Shown one piece after another: positions 35,795-45,866 of a DNA stretch of 64,000 nt. Position 1 is the stretch's first letter; each line of letters opens with the position of its first letter. Under the pieces are notes generated by a model. The model ran no database searches and had not been told where the DNA came from. It worked only from the letters and a program-made list of their open reading frames with translations. The DNA is from Heterodera schachtii (Eukaryota > Nematoda > Chromadorea > Rhabditida > Heteroderidae). The stretch covers positions 2,169,102-2,233,101 of the forward strand of contig SIJG01000006.1 of the NCBI GenBank assembly GCA_023374025.1, given 5' to 3'. The position numbers were made by a program, and so were the translations under genes.

Positions 35795-38700
35795 ATGAAA
35801 CAATTTTTATTGTTCTTTTCATTCAACATTCTTTTACAAATTTGTTTTATCAATGCATTGCCATTAACAAATATAAACAACAACTCATCATTAAAAAGAG
35901 GTAAATTTTATTTTATTTTATTCCCTTAATTAATTTTTTTAATTTAGACACTTCGCCAAAATTTCGCGTTTTGATTATGGTGGCAAAAGAAGGTATTACC
36001 GAAACACATTATGTGCTGCACCGACACCTTGCTGAACTGCTCGCAGCCGACAAAGAAAATGTTGAGCAAGTGGTAAGGCAAAAGTGTTAATTGCCTAATT
36101 TCATTCAATTATCGCTAATTACCTCTTTTTTTTTAAATTATAGAAAAATTATTAATTAAAAATATATTACCTATTAGCTTAACATTTTTAACCAAATTAA
36201 ATCCATATAATTTTCAATCAAATACCATATTCTTTACATAGTATTGCTTCATGGGTATAATTTTAGTTCTGTATTTGTTCAATATCATGTTGTTGTTTCA
36301 TCAAACTTCATACCTTTTCGATACCGTATTCATTCCTTACAGTAGCCATTACCATATATTTTCATTGATGTTTTAATTTTCTTCGCTAATCCTTCAATTT
36401 TGTCATGTCGTATCGTATCCCTTTCATTATTACCATATTCTATAACAACACATACTTTATGCATACCATATTCAGCTTCTTCTCGTCCATGAATTGGACT
36501 GTGCCGAGCCAACTGAAGTGCCACCAAAATTTGATGGGCGCCTTTTGGTGTGGCACCGGATGACTTTTGATTGGGCCGGTGCCAAAAATTGTACGGACGC
36601 GGTTCTTCAGCATAGACAGCGTGAAAGAGAGCACAGGCACATTTGGGAGGGTGCAATTTTTTTGCCAAACCCGAACAAACCAAGCGTGTCAAAATTAAGT
36701 AAGTTTTTTCTATAAATTTTTTTTTAATTAGTTAAATCATATGTAGGCATAAATATACGGGAAAATGTCAACAAAAAAAAACTTAAAAAATTAGCGAAAA
36801 TACGAAGAGTGACAAAATTTAATGAGTTTTATTACAACAATTTGTTTGTTTGTTTGTTTTATTTTGGCATTATGTTAAAAAATCAATTGATTTCATTAAT
36901 ATCAGTGAAAATGACGAGAATTGATTTAAAAAATAAGCGAAAATTTTTTGATTTAATATGAGCAAAATTTTCTGTTTTAAATTATATGCAGAAAAATATA
37001 TAGCAAAAATTTATTTGTAAATTTTAGTGTGTCACATTTAAACATAAATATTTTCGGAAAAATCTGAATTCAAAATAAAGATTAAGTAATTTGGATGTCT
37101 TTTTTGAAATTGCCAGTTTTCTAAGTCTGATTTTTTCTATTATTTCCTATTCCCAAAATATTACGATTCAAAATTTGTGTGATTTTTTTTCTAATAATAG
37201 TCAAAAATAATGATTGCTGTACGTAAAAATTAAAATTATTTAATACAAAATTTTTTTTTTAATTATTAAATGCATTTGCCAATTTTTTTTATCATTTAGA
37301 CTTTATGTTGTTCCAACGGGAGCTAATTGAACAATTAAAGCAATTTGATTTCAATGTTGGAGTTGGTGAAGTTGGCACCGGCGATTTGTCGATAAGCGTT
37401 CTTCGAGAATTTCCAACCATCAAAAAATATGTCGGCACTCAAAGCACATCACCACCAATTTCGCAATGGAAATATTTGGGCTATGACAGAATAGTTGGCG
37501 CAATGCCAGGTGTGCCAAATTTACAAAAAAAAAATAAAAATAAAAGTTAATAACGCGGACATTGCATCTAACAGACAAAGCGTCGAATCATCAAATAAGT
37601 CGAGATTTTATTGAGCTATTAAATAAAGGAATAGACATGTTGTCAGTCCGAGATCACTCAGATAAAAAAATTATATAAATAAAAACATTTTTTGGAATAA
37701 ATAAATAAATGATGGAAGAATTTTATTTTTATGTTTTTTTCGTGTGAGAATTTTTTTACGTTTTTTAATTCTATGAAAAATTTAATTTTATATACCAACG
37801 TGACCAATTGCCAATTTCAAAAGGCATTCATTAAAATAAGCATTTGTTCAATTTTCGAAGCGGTGAAAAAAAAATTTTTTTTTTTTGATTCGAGGAATTT
37901 AATAAAAAATTTCAGCTTTAAAAAAAGATTTGGCAGAATTTTGCAAGCTCATAAAGTGTCTTTTTCATGATGAGCATTTAATTGAAATTTTAATAAATTT
38001 TAAAATTAACCTACCGTTATTAAGGAAGAGACGTGGCACTGATTGGCGATCATGAATTTGCAACTGAAAGTGCCATCAAAAAAAATCCGGATTATTTTCG
38101 GGAACGAAACGAGGCTTTGTATATTAAAGCAATTGAACAATCCGAGAAAATATTGGTAAACAGAGGGGGAGCACTAATTATTTGGCCCAAAATTTTTTAG
38201 CGCAATTTGGCAAAAATATTAAAAATTCAAAAGCATACCCGCTGAGCCATAGATGAAATTTTAATGAACTTTTACGGAAGAAATTGATGAATTTTTGGGA
38301 TATTTAAATGTTTTGGCTAAAAATTTCTTAATTTTAGAAATTCTAATTATATTTCAAAAAGCCTAAAACAAAAAGGTTTTAAATTTTTCGCCCCAATTGC
38401 ATTTAAAAAACAAAAATAGAAAATCATGCAATTTTTTCACAATTTTTATGATATCCAATCCATTCAAAAAATGGTTTGTTTTCCAAATGGCATTTTGCCA
38501 AAATGCATTTTTAATTATGTTTCAATTCAGGAAGCACTGTTTTTGAGGGCATTGAATCGATCATTACTATCAAGAAATGTTTACGGCGAATTAATTACGC
38601 ATGAGCGTTTTTCATCATGGGATGTTGAGCATCGGATGGACTTGTACTTCACCAATGTGCAACCATTCCTCGATTTTCCTGTTGTTGAGCAGGAAATTGA

Positions 38701-40653
38701 GCGAGAACGGCAAATGCATATAGAAAATCGTGTCAATTTTATTGGCGGAATCACAATGCCAAAGGGTGTGGTGCCAAAATTGAATGGGGTAATATTGGGT
38801 TTTTTAAATCATTAGCAAAAAATGACATAATAAATAGGAAGGATTTGGCGGAGCTTTTAAAATTTTAATTAAATGCTAAGGCAAAAGTCATAAGTAGAGC
38901 TCGCAAAAAAGGCATGAAAAATCGCGAAAAGGGCACTATAATAGGTACGAAACCCCCGAAAAATGCATGAAAAAATGCATTTAAATTTTTTATTACGGAT
39001 TTTTAAGGAGAAAAACAAGTAAAAAACTTAACCAAATAACAGATTGGTCATTTAAATATGAATAAAAATGTATTCACTATTTTTTATCAAAAAAAAAATT
39101 TGCAAAAACAAAAGGGTCCCCCCTATGGTTTTTGATAAAATTCAAAATCCAAAAGTCTAAAAGAGTACCTTTTTGAAATTTTTTTCACTTTTTGTTTCAT
39201 TATTAAATAACGTGAAATGCGTACCACCATTATAAAACAAATTATGAGTAAATAAACAAAAAAAAAAATCGACCAAAAAAAAAGTGCAAAAAATTTTCAA
39301 AAAAGTACTCTTTGCAACTAGCGCCAAAATTTTTAAACCTAAAATCTTTATAAAGAAAAACAAAATGAAATTTTGCTGATCAATTTTTGAGAAAATTTTT
39401 CAATTCTTAGGGGTATGTTTTCTGAAATTTTTTCAGGTCATTTCTTAGGGGTGAATATTCCCAATTTTATTGCATTTTTAATGGAATTTTTCGGGAAAAA
39501 AAACGCCAAAAAAAAAGGCTTTTATGGCACGAAAATCCAAAAAAAAAGGCAAAAAAAGACATAATATAAGTCAGCGTAGAAGAGTTAATTAATTTTTTTT
39601 TGAAATTGTCAACCTGGGTTTTCCTGGGGTTTTTCCAAAGAAATGTAGCAAATATGAAAAAAATCCAGGTCCAGATTAGGCAGGAAAAAACGGATTTCCT
39701 GGATAATATTTTAGAATTTGATATTTGTTATGACTCTTTTTATTTAAATTACTAGTCCAGTGTTTTCCTGGTCTTTTGTCCAGGAAATCCAGATCTCAGT
39801 CCAACATGGAAAATCGAATTTTGTTAACTAAGCTGGCAAAAAGGCAAGATTGTTACAAGATGGACTTTTTAATTGAAGCATGATTTGTTTGCAAAATTTT
39901 TAAAAATTTAATTATTAGCCAAGTTTTTGTTTTCTGGACACAAATAAAATGCCAAATTATATCCACAGGACACCAAGCAAATATTTGAATCTGCCAACAG
40001 TGAAAATGAAAATGGTGGCGTTGTGTTGCTCAGTTTTGGCTCTGTGGTTGAAATGAATGAGGGCGAAGCACACGCCGTGAAAGTGAAGAACATTGTGGTG
40101 GACGTGTTCAAGCAGTACCCGCAGATGAACATGATCATCAAATGGGGCAAAAGGGCGCCAATTGGCACGGGCGAACAGTATAAAAAGTTGGCGGACAATG
40201 TGTATGCCAAGAGTTGGCTGGAACAGTCGGCAATTCTTGGTTTAAAAATTAATTTTGGATTCTTTAATTTAATTTTTAAAAAGACGGCGGACTGAAATTG
40301 TTCATCACCCATGGCGGACAGAACAGCATTAATGAGGCAGTCAAAAGTGGCAGTTCCGCTGATTTTGTTCCCATTCTTTGGCGATCAGTTTAACAATGCC
40401 GAGGCATTGGCGGCGCGGGGGGTGGCAAAAGTGATTGGTAAAATGCCAATTTTGAAATTTAATTTTCATTTTAAATTTTTCAGACATTCGCTCCAAAACA
40501 CTGAAAAATGATTTTGCAGATGCATTCAATGAAATGTTAACAAATTACGCGGAGTATAAACAAAAAATGGACGAATTGAGCACAAAAATGAATGCAGTTG
40601 AGCCAGAAAAAGAATTTATCGAAAAGTTTGGACAACTCAGAAAAAGTCTTTAA
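35795..40653 (+). CDS. UDP-glycosyltransferase, nine exons, one-base insertion in exon 8
   Basis: Exons are 35795-35900, 35948-36072, 36476-36698, 37300-37509, 38031-38155, 38531-38788, 39969-40239, 40284-40437 and 40484-40653. The product would be about 546 aa, the usual UGT length. Residues 1-21 are a signal peptide, and THYVLH (His56) is placed like the catalytic His. MDLYFTNVQPFLDFP and FIGGI form the central part, and VVLLSFGSV starts the donor domain. The UGT signature FITHGGQNSINEA is in exon 8. UGTs transfer sugars from UDP-sugars to small lipophilic molecules in the ER lumen. Every phase fits except in exon 8, where an extra A near 40352 breaks SG|VPLILFPFFGDQ; without it everything is in frame. 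The C-terminus (FGQLRKSL) lacks the usual membrane anchor. It is a recent pseudogene or a sequencing error. Confidence 0.85.
38789..39968. other. Long intron 6 of the glycosyltransferase gene with transposon-like content
   Basis: At 39405-39500 the text CTTAGGGGTATGTTTTCTGAAA, CTTAGGGGT and TTTTATTGCATTTTT parallels the interior of the 588-bp hAT-like element (9520-9650), so a relative or fragment of that element lies in this intron. At 39610-39805 there is also a set of CCTGG / CCAGG motifs in inverted orientation, a possible second small palindromic element. No clean termini were found for either. Confidence 0.45.
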
Positions 40654-41152
40654 AATATTTTTATAATTTTAAAATGAATAAAAATGTTTTTTGTTGAATG
40701 ATAAATCGTTTTCATTTCCTGTCAACAAAAATTAAATATTAATTGTTTTAATGTGTATTACGCGAAAAATTTATGTGTAGAATTGAAAATTTTAAAAAAT
40801 TAAAAATTAATTTTGGCATAACTAAAAATACTTTTTGGCATTTCGATTCCTCCTAATTTGGGTACTCATTAATGCGGTTGCGATTTTCTTGGGAACTTGG
40901 TCACCCGACATTTAAGGATTTTGATGAAAAAAATTAAAAAAAATTTAAAAAATTAATTATAAAAAAAGTGTAGAAAAATCCTTATTAATAGAGATGCATT
41001 TTTTTCTTCGACGTAAAGTTTTTCAAATTTTGGGCTGTATATTTAAATATTTGAAATTTTTTTTAATTTTTTTAAATTAAAATCCCCAAATGCCACATTG
41101 TCAGAAACCTTTTTAGAAGGCATGAAATAGGGCATAAAATGCAATAAAAGTA
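40654..41152. other. Spacer after the glycosyltransferase gene
   Basis: AT-rich. AATAAA-type signals occur at 40676 (AATGAATAAAAATG), 23 bases after the stop, a plausible polyadenylation signal. Nothing else is recognised. Confidence 0.35.
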
Positions 41153-41801
41153 GGTGCTAGGTCGAACCTAAAAAAGTATCAGTGGGGCGAACATAAAAAA
41201 GTATCAGTTATAATAAAAATAATTAACTTTAAATATTATAAAGTGTTTAAATCCTATGAAATTCTAATTTTTTGTGCATGTTTCACAAAATTTTAACATA
41301 CATATTTTGCAATTTTTCTTACATATAAATTCAATCCCTAGTAATAAACAATTTCTTTACATATTCATTTATGCTAAAAGTGATCAAATGACTATAATAT
41401 TCATAATGAAAAATGATCAACAAATTACAATTCATAATATCACATCTCAAAATATCACATCCGCTTATTAGGCCTTAAGCAAGACGCATAAACCATGGTT
41501 TATTTATACGTTTTCTAATTTGCGTAGTTCAAGAATAACTTCGAAATGATTGGTCGAATTATAAATAAAGACTGAAGCGATGCTTTCGTCTAGTTGATTG
41601 TTTATGAACTTAATTGATTTAATATATGAAAATTAAAAAATATAAAATAGTTGCAAGCTTTCTATGTGGGTTATAACGTGCTATTAATTAACTATTAGCC
41701 TACGCTTTTTTGCACCGAAGGAGTAAAAAACTGCCACTGATATTTGTTGATACTTTTTTTAGGTTCGCCCCACTGATACTTTTTAGGTTCGTCTCAGCAC
41801 G
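41153..41801. mobile_element. Mutator-like (MULE) non-autonomous element, 649 bp
   Basis: The inverted termini are about 55 bp. The left begins GGTGCTAGGTCGAACCTAAA, and the reverse complement of the right begins CGTGCTGAGACGAACCTAAA. Inside each terminus the motif AACCTAAAAAAGTATCAGT is itself duplicated. A perfect 9-bp direct repeat, ATAAAAGTA, flanks the element (41144-41152 and 41802-41810). Long termini with 9-bp duplications are the Mutator pattern. The interior is AT-rich without a transposase. Confidence 0.8.
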
Positions 41802-41817
41802 ATAAAAGTAGTTAATA

Positions 41818-42183
41818 AAAATGAATTTATGCAAAATGGAAAACATTCGCGAAAGGAATGGAAATAATTTAGAGCAAAAAATAAACAAAAGTTTGGAGTA
41901 AGCGATAGAACAATTGAAAAATGGGCCGAGAAATTTAATCTCAGTGGAAATACAGGAAAAAGTAATTTTAAAATTATTATTTTAAACGATTAAAATTTCT
42001 TAAATAATTTATTTTTAGGGCGGCGAAATCATTATTATACAATTGCTGAAAAAATGGAATTATTGAAAAAATATTATCAAACAAAAGAAGAAAATCCCAC
42101 GCTCACTGTGACTGCGAAATTTCAAAAATATTGAACATTCCACGAAGTTCTTTAGGCCAAATTAAAAATATAATTCAAAATTA
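41818..42183 (+). pseudogene. HTH-family remnant (repeats 3 and 4)
   Basis: Starting NEFMQNGKHSRKEW, the sequence runs through repeat 3 (with a stop after EW) to KFGVSDRTIEKWAEKF. After a probable intron ending TTTTTAG at 42018, repeat 4 begins YYTIAEKMELLKKYYQ and shifts frame near 42115 before ILNIPRSSLGQIK. No 5' part is present, because the 649-bp Mutator-like element lies immediately upstream. Repeat 3 here is closest to that of the 54246 gene. Confidence 0.65.
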
Positions 42184-42233
42184 ACAATATGTTTTTATAC
42201 GGTAGAAGCACCAAAAAGATTCGTGTTTATGAT

Positions 42234-42858
42234 GGTGCTTTGTCATTACTTAAAAACCATCATAATGGGCGTTACTTAAAAAAATTATTAATTTTATAAT
42301 TTAAAATCCTAATTTTTTAATTTAGATAAGGAACAGTTAAAGGTTATTTTCCCTTTGACACTCACTTTGGGCGACCAAGACATCTCGATCACCCTAGAAA
42401 ATTTTGAAAGCATTTGTTTTTGGTATAAAAAAACAAAAATTTATCAATTTAAAATTTTTTGGGTCAGTCGGATAAAATCGGCAGCCGAAAACGACACACA
42501 AGAGCTGCACAGATCGCAGTGTTCTTGTGGTACGCATCAAAGATGGATGGACCTTTGAACATTTCTCCATGCTGATTGCTTAAAATGCTTATTGTTTGCC
42601 CTTAAGCAAGGCTGAAATATTTTTTAAAAATAAAGCTAAAACAATCGATAAATTTTATTTCAAATAAAAAATGTGTGAATTTGAGGAAAGCAATAAAATT
42701 AAAAGGGATAAATAAATAATTATTTGCTTTCAAATTGTAATTAACTCATGTAATTTCAAATTGTAATCATATAATTAATTAAAGGAATATTGATTTCTTA
42801 TTATGATGGTTTTTAAGTAACGCCCATTATGGTGGTTTTTAAGTAACGACCCAGCACC
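42234..42858. mobile_element. Mutator-like (MULE) element, 625 bp, carrying an ORF
   Basis: The inverted termini are about 49 bp. The left begins GGTGCTTTGTCATTACTTAA, and the reverse complement of the right begins GGTGCTGGGTCGTTACTTAA. In both, the block ACTTAAAAACC is partly duplicated within the terminus. Flanks TTTATGATG and TTGATGATG agree at 8 of 9 bases, a probable target duplication. The overall plan (GGTGCT start, duplicated sub-motif, 0.6 kb) is the same as in the neighbour at 41153-41801. Confidence 0.7.
42328..42558 (+). CDS. Unidentified ORF inside the Mutator-like element
   Basis: After TTTAATTTAG the frame reads KEQLKVIFPLTLTLGDQDIS, then a stretch rich in K, I and F that looks intronic, then SRIKSAAENDTQELHRSQC. 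The first 30 residues look like real coding sequence (balanced composition, G-D-Q, alternating hydrophobics). The second half may be a second exon read in the wrong frame. No family is recognised. It may be a captured host gene fragment, as in Pack-MULEs. Confidence 0.3.
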   Translation, partial: KEQLKVIFPLTLTLGDQDISITLENFESICFWYKKTKIYQFKIFWVSRIKSAAENDTQELHRSQCSCGTHQRWMDL

Positions 42859-42974
42859 TTGATGATGATACAAAAATGTTGGTTATTTGTGACCTTTTTA
42901 TGTTTAAATTATTTTGGCGTTTTGTTGGCGTCCTTTCTTTATTGTTTTGTTAATTAATTTCTTTCAGTTCATAG

Positions 42975-43166
42975 TAGAGTTGACCGGGACTGGTACTGAA
43001 AAAACGGGTACAACTGAGTACCCAGTCCCGGTTTTGACCAATTTTGACCGGGACCGGGAAATTCCCGGGTTTTTTCCCGGTTTTCCCAGCCAAAAATACC
43101 CGGTTTTTCAACCCCAAAATTCCCGGACCCGGTTTTTGTCAAAATTCCCGGTCCCGCTCAACTCTA
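42975..43166. mobile_element. hAT-like MITE, 192 bp, GC-rich
   Basis: The termini are TAGAGTTGACCGGGAC and GTCCCGCTCAACTCTA (one mismatch). A perfect 8-bp duplication, GTTCATAG, lies at 42967-42974 and 43167-43174. The interior is made of repeated CCCGG / CCGGG motifs that can fold extensively. The open frames across it are by-products of the repetitive sequence. Confidence 0.9.
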
Positions 43167-43174
43167 GTTCATAG

Positions 43175-44708
43175 TTATTGCTTTAAGTTAAGTTTTATTC
43201 GGTTAATAAATAATTGTGTCCTTTCTCCTCCGACTTTTTGTGGTCTTCGGATTGTGTTTGAGTCTGGTCTGAGTTAGTGTGGTCCAACAGTCCCAGCCCT
43301 GTCCCAAAGTCTTTTATTTTTCCAATTAAAAAATATTAACCAATTTTTAATTTTGATGCCAATTAAATGGATTTGTGAACAAAAAGAGCGATTGTTGGAT
43401 TGGCGAAGAATTGCCAAATTTATAATATTTTCTAACGAGTTATTTTTTTGTTTTTGAAAAATATATTCATGGAAACATAACACTTAACTCGTTTTAAAAT
43501 TTTCCAATCTTTTGAACACCTTAAAAAGTTTCCCTGGCGATTTCCGTCGGCACTGACGAACCCTTAAATAATGGTTATTTTCAGCCATGGGGCATAAACG
43601 AATTGCGAAAATTTGAACAAATTTCAGAGAGACTAAATAATGACTGAAAAAAAGAGAAATAACAGTGGAAGATTAAAATAAAGATATGGTCATAACAGAA
43701 CTAAGTTGACAGAAAATAAAAAGAAAAATAAATTAAATCGCAAAGTTTTAATATTAAAATAAAATAATTTGCAAAATAAAATCGACCTACGATAATCATA
43801 TTTTTATTTAATTAGTTTTTCAGACACAACTTAATTGTTTGCTCGTGTTATTCCTCTATTTGATGAGAAAAAATGCATTTAATTAGGAAATTAAATCCTC
43901 AAAACAAATTGATACAATGAGGACAATTACTATCATCCCAAGAAGATTTAGTGAAAAATCACAATGAAAAAGAAATGCGAAAATATTAAAGTTTTTAGAA
44001 AATATTTTATTTTATTTTTTCGGCTATTTATGGTAAAAAGTTTAATTTTATCATCCGTTTACTAAAATATTTTAATTTGATTTTGGTAACATTTTTAATT
44101 GGTTTAGTTTAAGTCAAATCAAATTTTAATATTAATTTTGAAAGTGAATAAATATGGCAAAAAAATGGTTAATTGAGAGAAAAGGAAATTATATTAAAAA
44201 TAAATTTAGAAGTAATAATTTTATTATCTATATATATTAGATTATTAAAAAAGGTAATTTCATTTTAATTAAAGGGTATAATTTATAATATAAAACATTA
44301 GTAATATATAAATCACTAAGTAGAAGTGTGAAGAAAAGTATTATAAAAAAACAAGAATTTGCTGATGTGAGTGAAGCCAAGCAATAAATAATCAGCATAA
44401 ATATGGGAATAAAAATCAATTCGTAAAAGTATTTGTAATCACATTTTAATGGTTTTTAATTCAGAAATATGAAAATTAATATAAAATGAATATAATTTAT
44501 AATAACAAAAAAACCTTAAAAAATAAATAGATTTTTTTGGATTTTCATCAAATTATGATTTTATAAAGCCCTAAGTAGAACTTTGAAAAAAGGAAAAATC
44601 ATTATAAAAAAAAGAAGTAGAATTTGCTTAAATAATTAGCAAAAATTTGAGAATAAAACCAATTATTAAAAGAATTTCAATTCATTTTTATTAATTTTAT
44701 TCAGAAAT
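43175..44708. other. Spacer with duplicated HTH-family flanks
   Basis: No gene is seen at 43175-43920. From 43930 to 44230 the sequence matches the 3' flank found again at 45895-46190, and from 44310 to 44440 the 5' flank found at 44590-44708. So a further HTH-family member appears to have been deleted between its two flanks. The promoter-like box is at 44557-44590. Confidence 0.5.
44557..44590 (+). promoter_or_regulatory. TATAAAG box upstream of the intact HTH-repeat gene
   Basis: GATTTTATAAAGCCCTAAGTAGAA, about 120-150 bp before the start codon. The block is conserved with the equivalents at 15234, 17757 and 47404. It is a likely core promoter, judged by position and conservation only. Confidence 0.45.
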
Positions 44709-45866
44709 ATGAAAATTAAAATATTATTTTCAATATTAATTTTCATAAATGCAATTGATAATATTTATGCTGGAAAGATAAACGATGAAAAAAGTTTTGA
44801 CGAAATATTTGGCCAAAGAAGGGACGAAAAAGAGGAGAAAAATGGAGAGAATGAAAATGATCAAAATGGAAGAATAATTGGACAAACGGATGATCAAAAT
44901 GAGACAAATTATGGTAAAAACATTTCCCAATTAGATCAAAATTTTGATGAAAATATTGAAGTCAAAGAAGAAACTCCAACAAATTGTGATCAATTGGAAC
45001 AATTGCCAACAAATTTTGAACAAATTTCTGATCATTTTTCAAATGAAATTGACAAAAAGAAAAGAGAAATTGTGGAAAAATTTGATAAAATTAAAGAGAA
45101 ATTGAAGAAAATGGGAAAGAAATATTCAACCAAAGAATGGAATTACATTGAAAGAAAAATTGCACAAAAATTAGGAGTCAATCAAAAGAAAATTTACAAA
45201 TGGAAAAGAGAATTTGGATTAATCAAAAACAGATATTCGGATGAGGAAAAGCGTAAAATATTAAAACAATTTGATCAAATATATGACCAAATAAAAATCA
45301 AATTAAATGAAAAATTAAAGGGAAAAAAAGAAAAATGCCAAAAAATAATTACAAAACATTTGGGCATAAAAATCAGAAGCATTTTTGAATGGAAGAAACA
45401 ATTTAAAAATGGAAAATTTTTGGAAAATCAAAAAATTTATGAAGAAAAAAGAGAAATTGTTGAAAAATATATTAAAATAAAATATAAATTGATGCAAAAT
45501 GTGGAACATTCAAGAAAAGAATGGAAAGAATTTTATGAAAAAATTAAACAAAAGTTTGGTGTTAATTATTGGACAATTGAAAGATGGGCCAAGAAATTAA
45601 ATATAAATCAAACCATTTCAAAAGGTAAAATTTATTATTAATAAAAATATTTTAAAAATTAAATACTCTAATTTGAATAAATTTCAGAGCGAAAAATGTT
45701 AACAATTGTTGAAAAAATGGAAAACATTAAACAATATTATCAAATCAAAAGTCAAAATCCAAAACTCAAAGAATACGAAATTGCTGAAATGTTGAACATT
45801 TCAACAAGCTCATTAAGGAAATACAAAGCCAAATTTGGCATTAAACCCAAAAACAAATTGCTATAA
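44709..45866 (+). CDS. Secreted tandem helix-turn-helix protein, intact
   Basis: Exons are 44709-45624 and 45688-45866 (GT-AG, phase 1), giving 364 aa. Residues 1-21 are a signal peptide ending NIYA. SFDEIFGQRRD (29-39) is the invariant family block, followed by an N/Q/E-rich linker to about 115. Four HTH-like repeats of about 53 aa then follow at 117-170 (IAQKLGVNQKKIYKWKREFG), 181-232 (ITKHLGIKIRSIFEWKKQF), 246-298 (FGVNYWTIERWAKKL) and 306-358 (IAEMLNISTSSLRKYKAKFG). The last ends at KPKNKLL. Each repeat has a leading K-R-x-I-x-x-K-F helix. The pattern is that of transposase or Psq-type DNA-binding domains. The protein is very basic overall and has no membrane segment. Secreted DNA-binding-like proteins are unusual in animals; export into a host cell nucleus is possible but unproven. 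Confidence 0.8.

Noticed and set aside
36330..36692. Minus-strand 120-codon frame opposite UGT exon 3
   Set aside because: Exon 3 of the plus-strand glycosyltransferase has matching phases on both sides; the minus frame has no partner exons.
43044..43277. Plus-strand frames through the CCCGG-rich segment
   Set aside because: They lie mostly inside the hAT-like MITE with perfect target duplications, so the frames are incidental.
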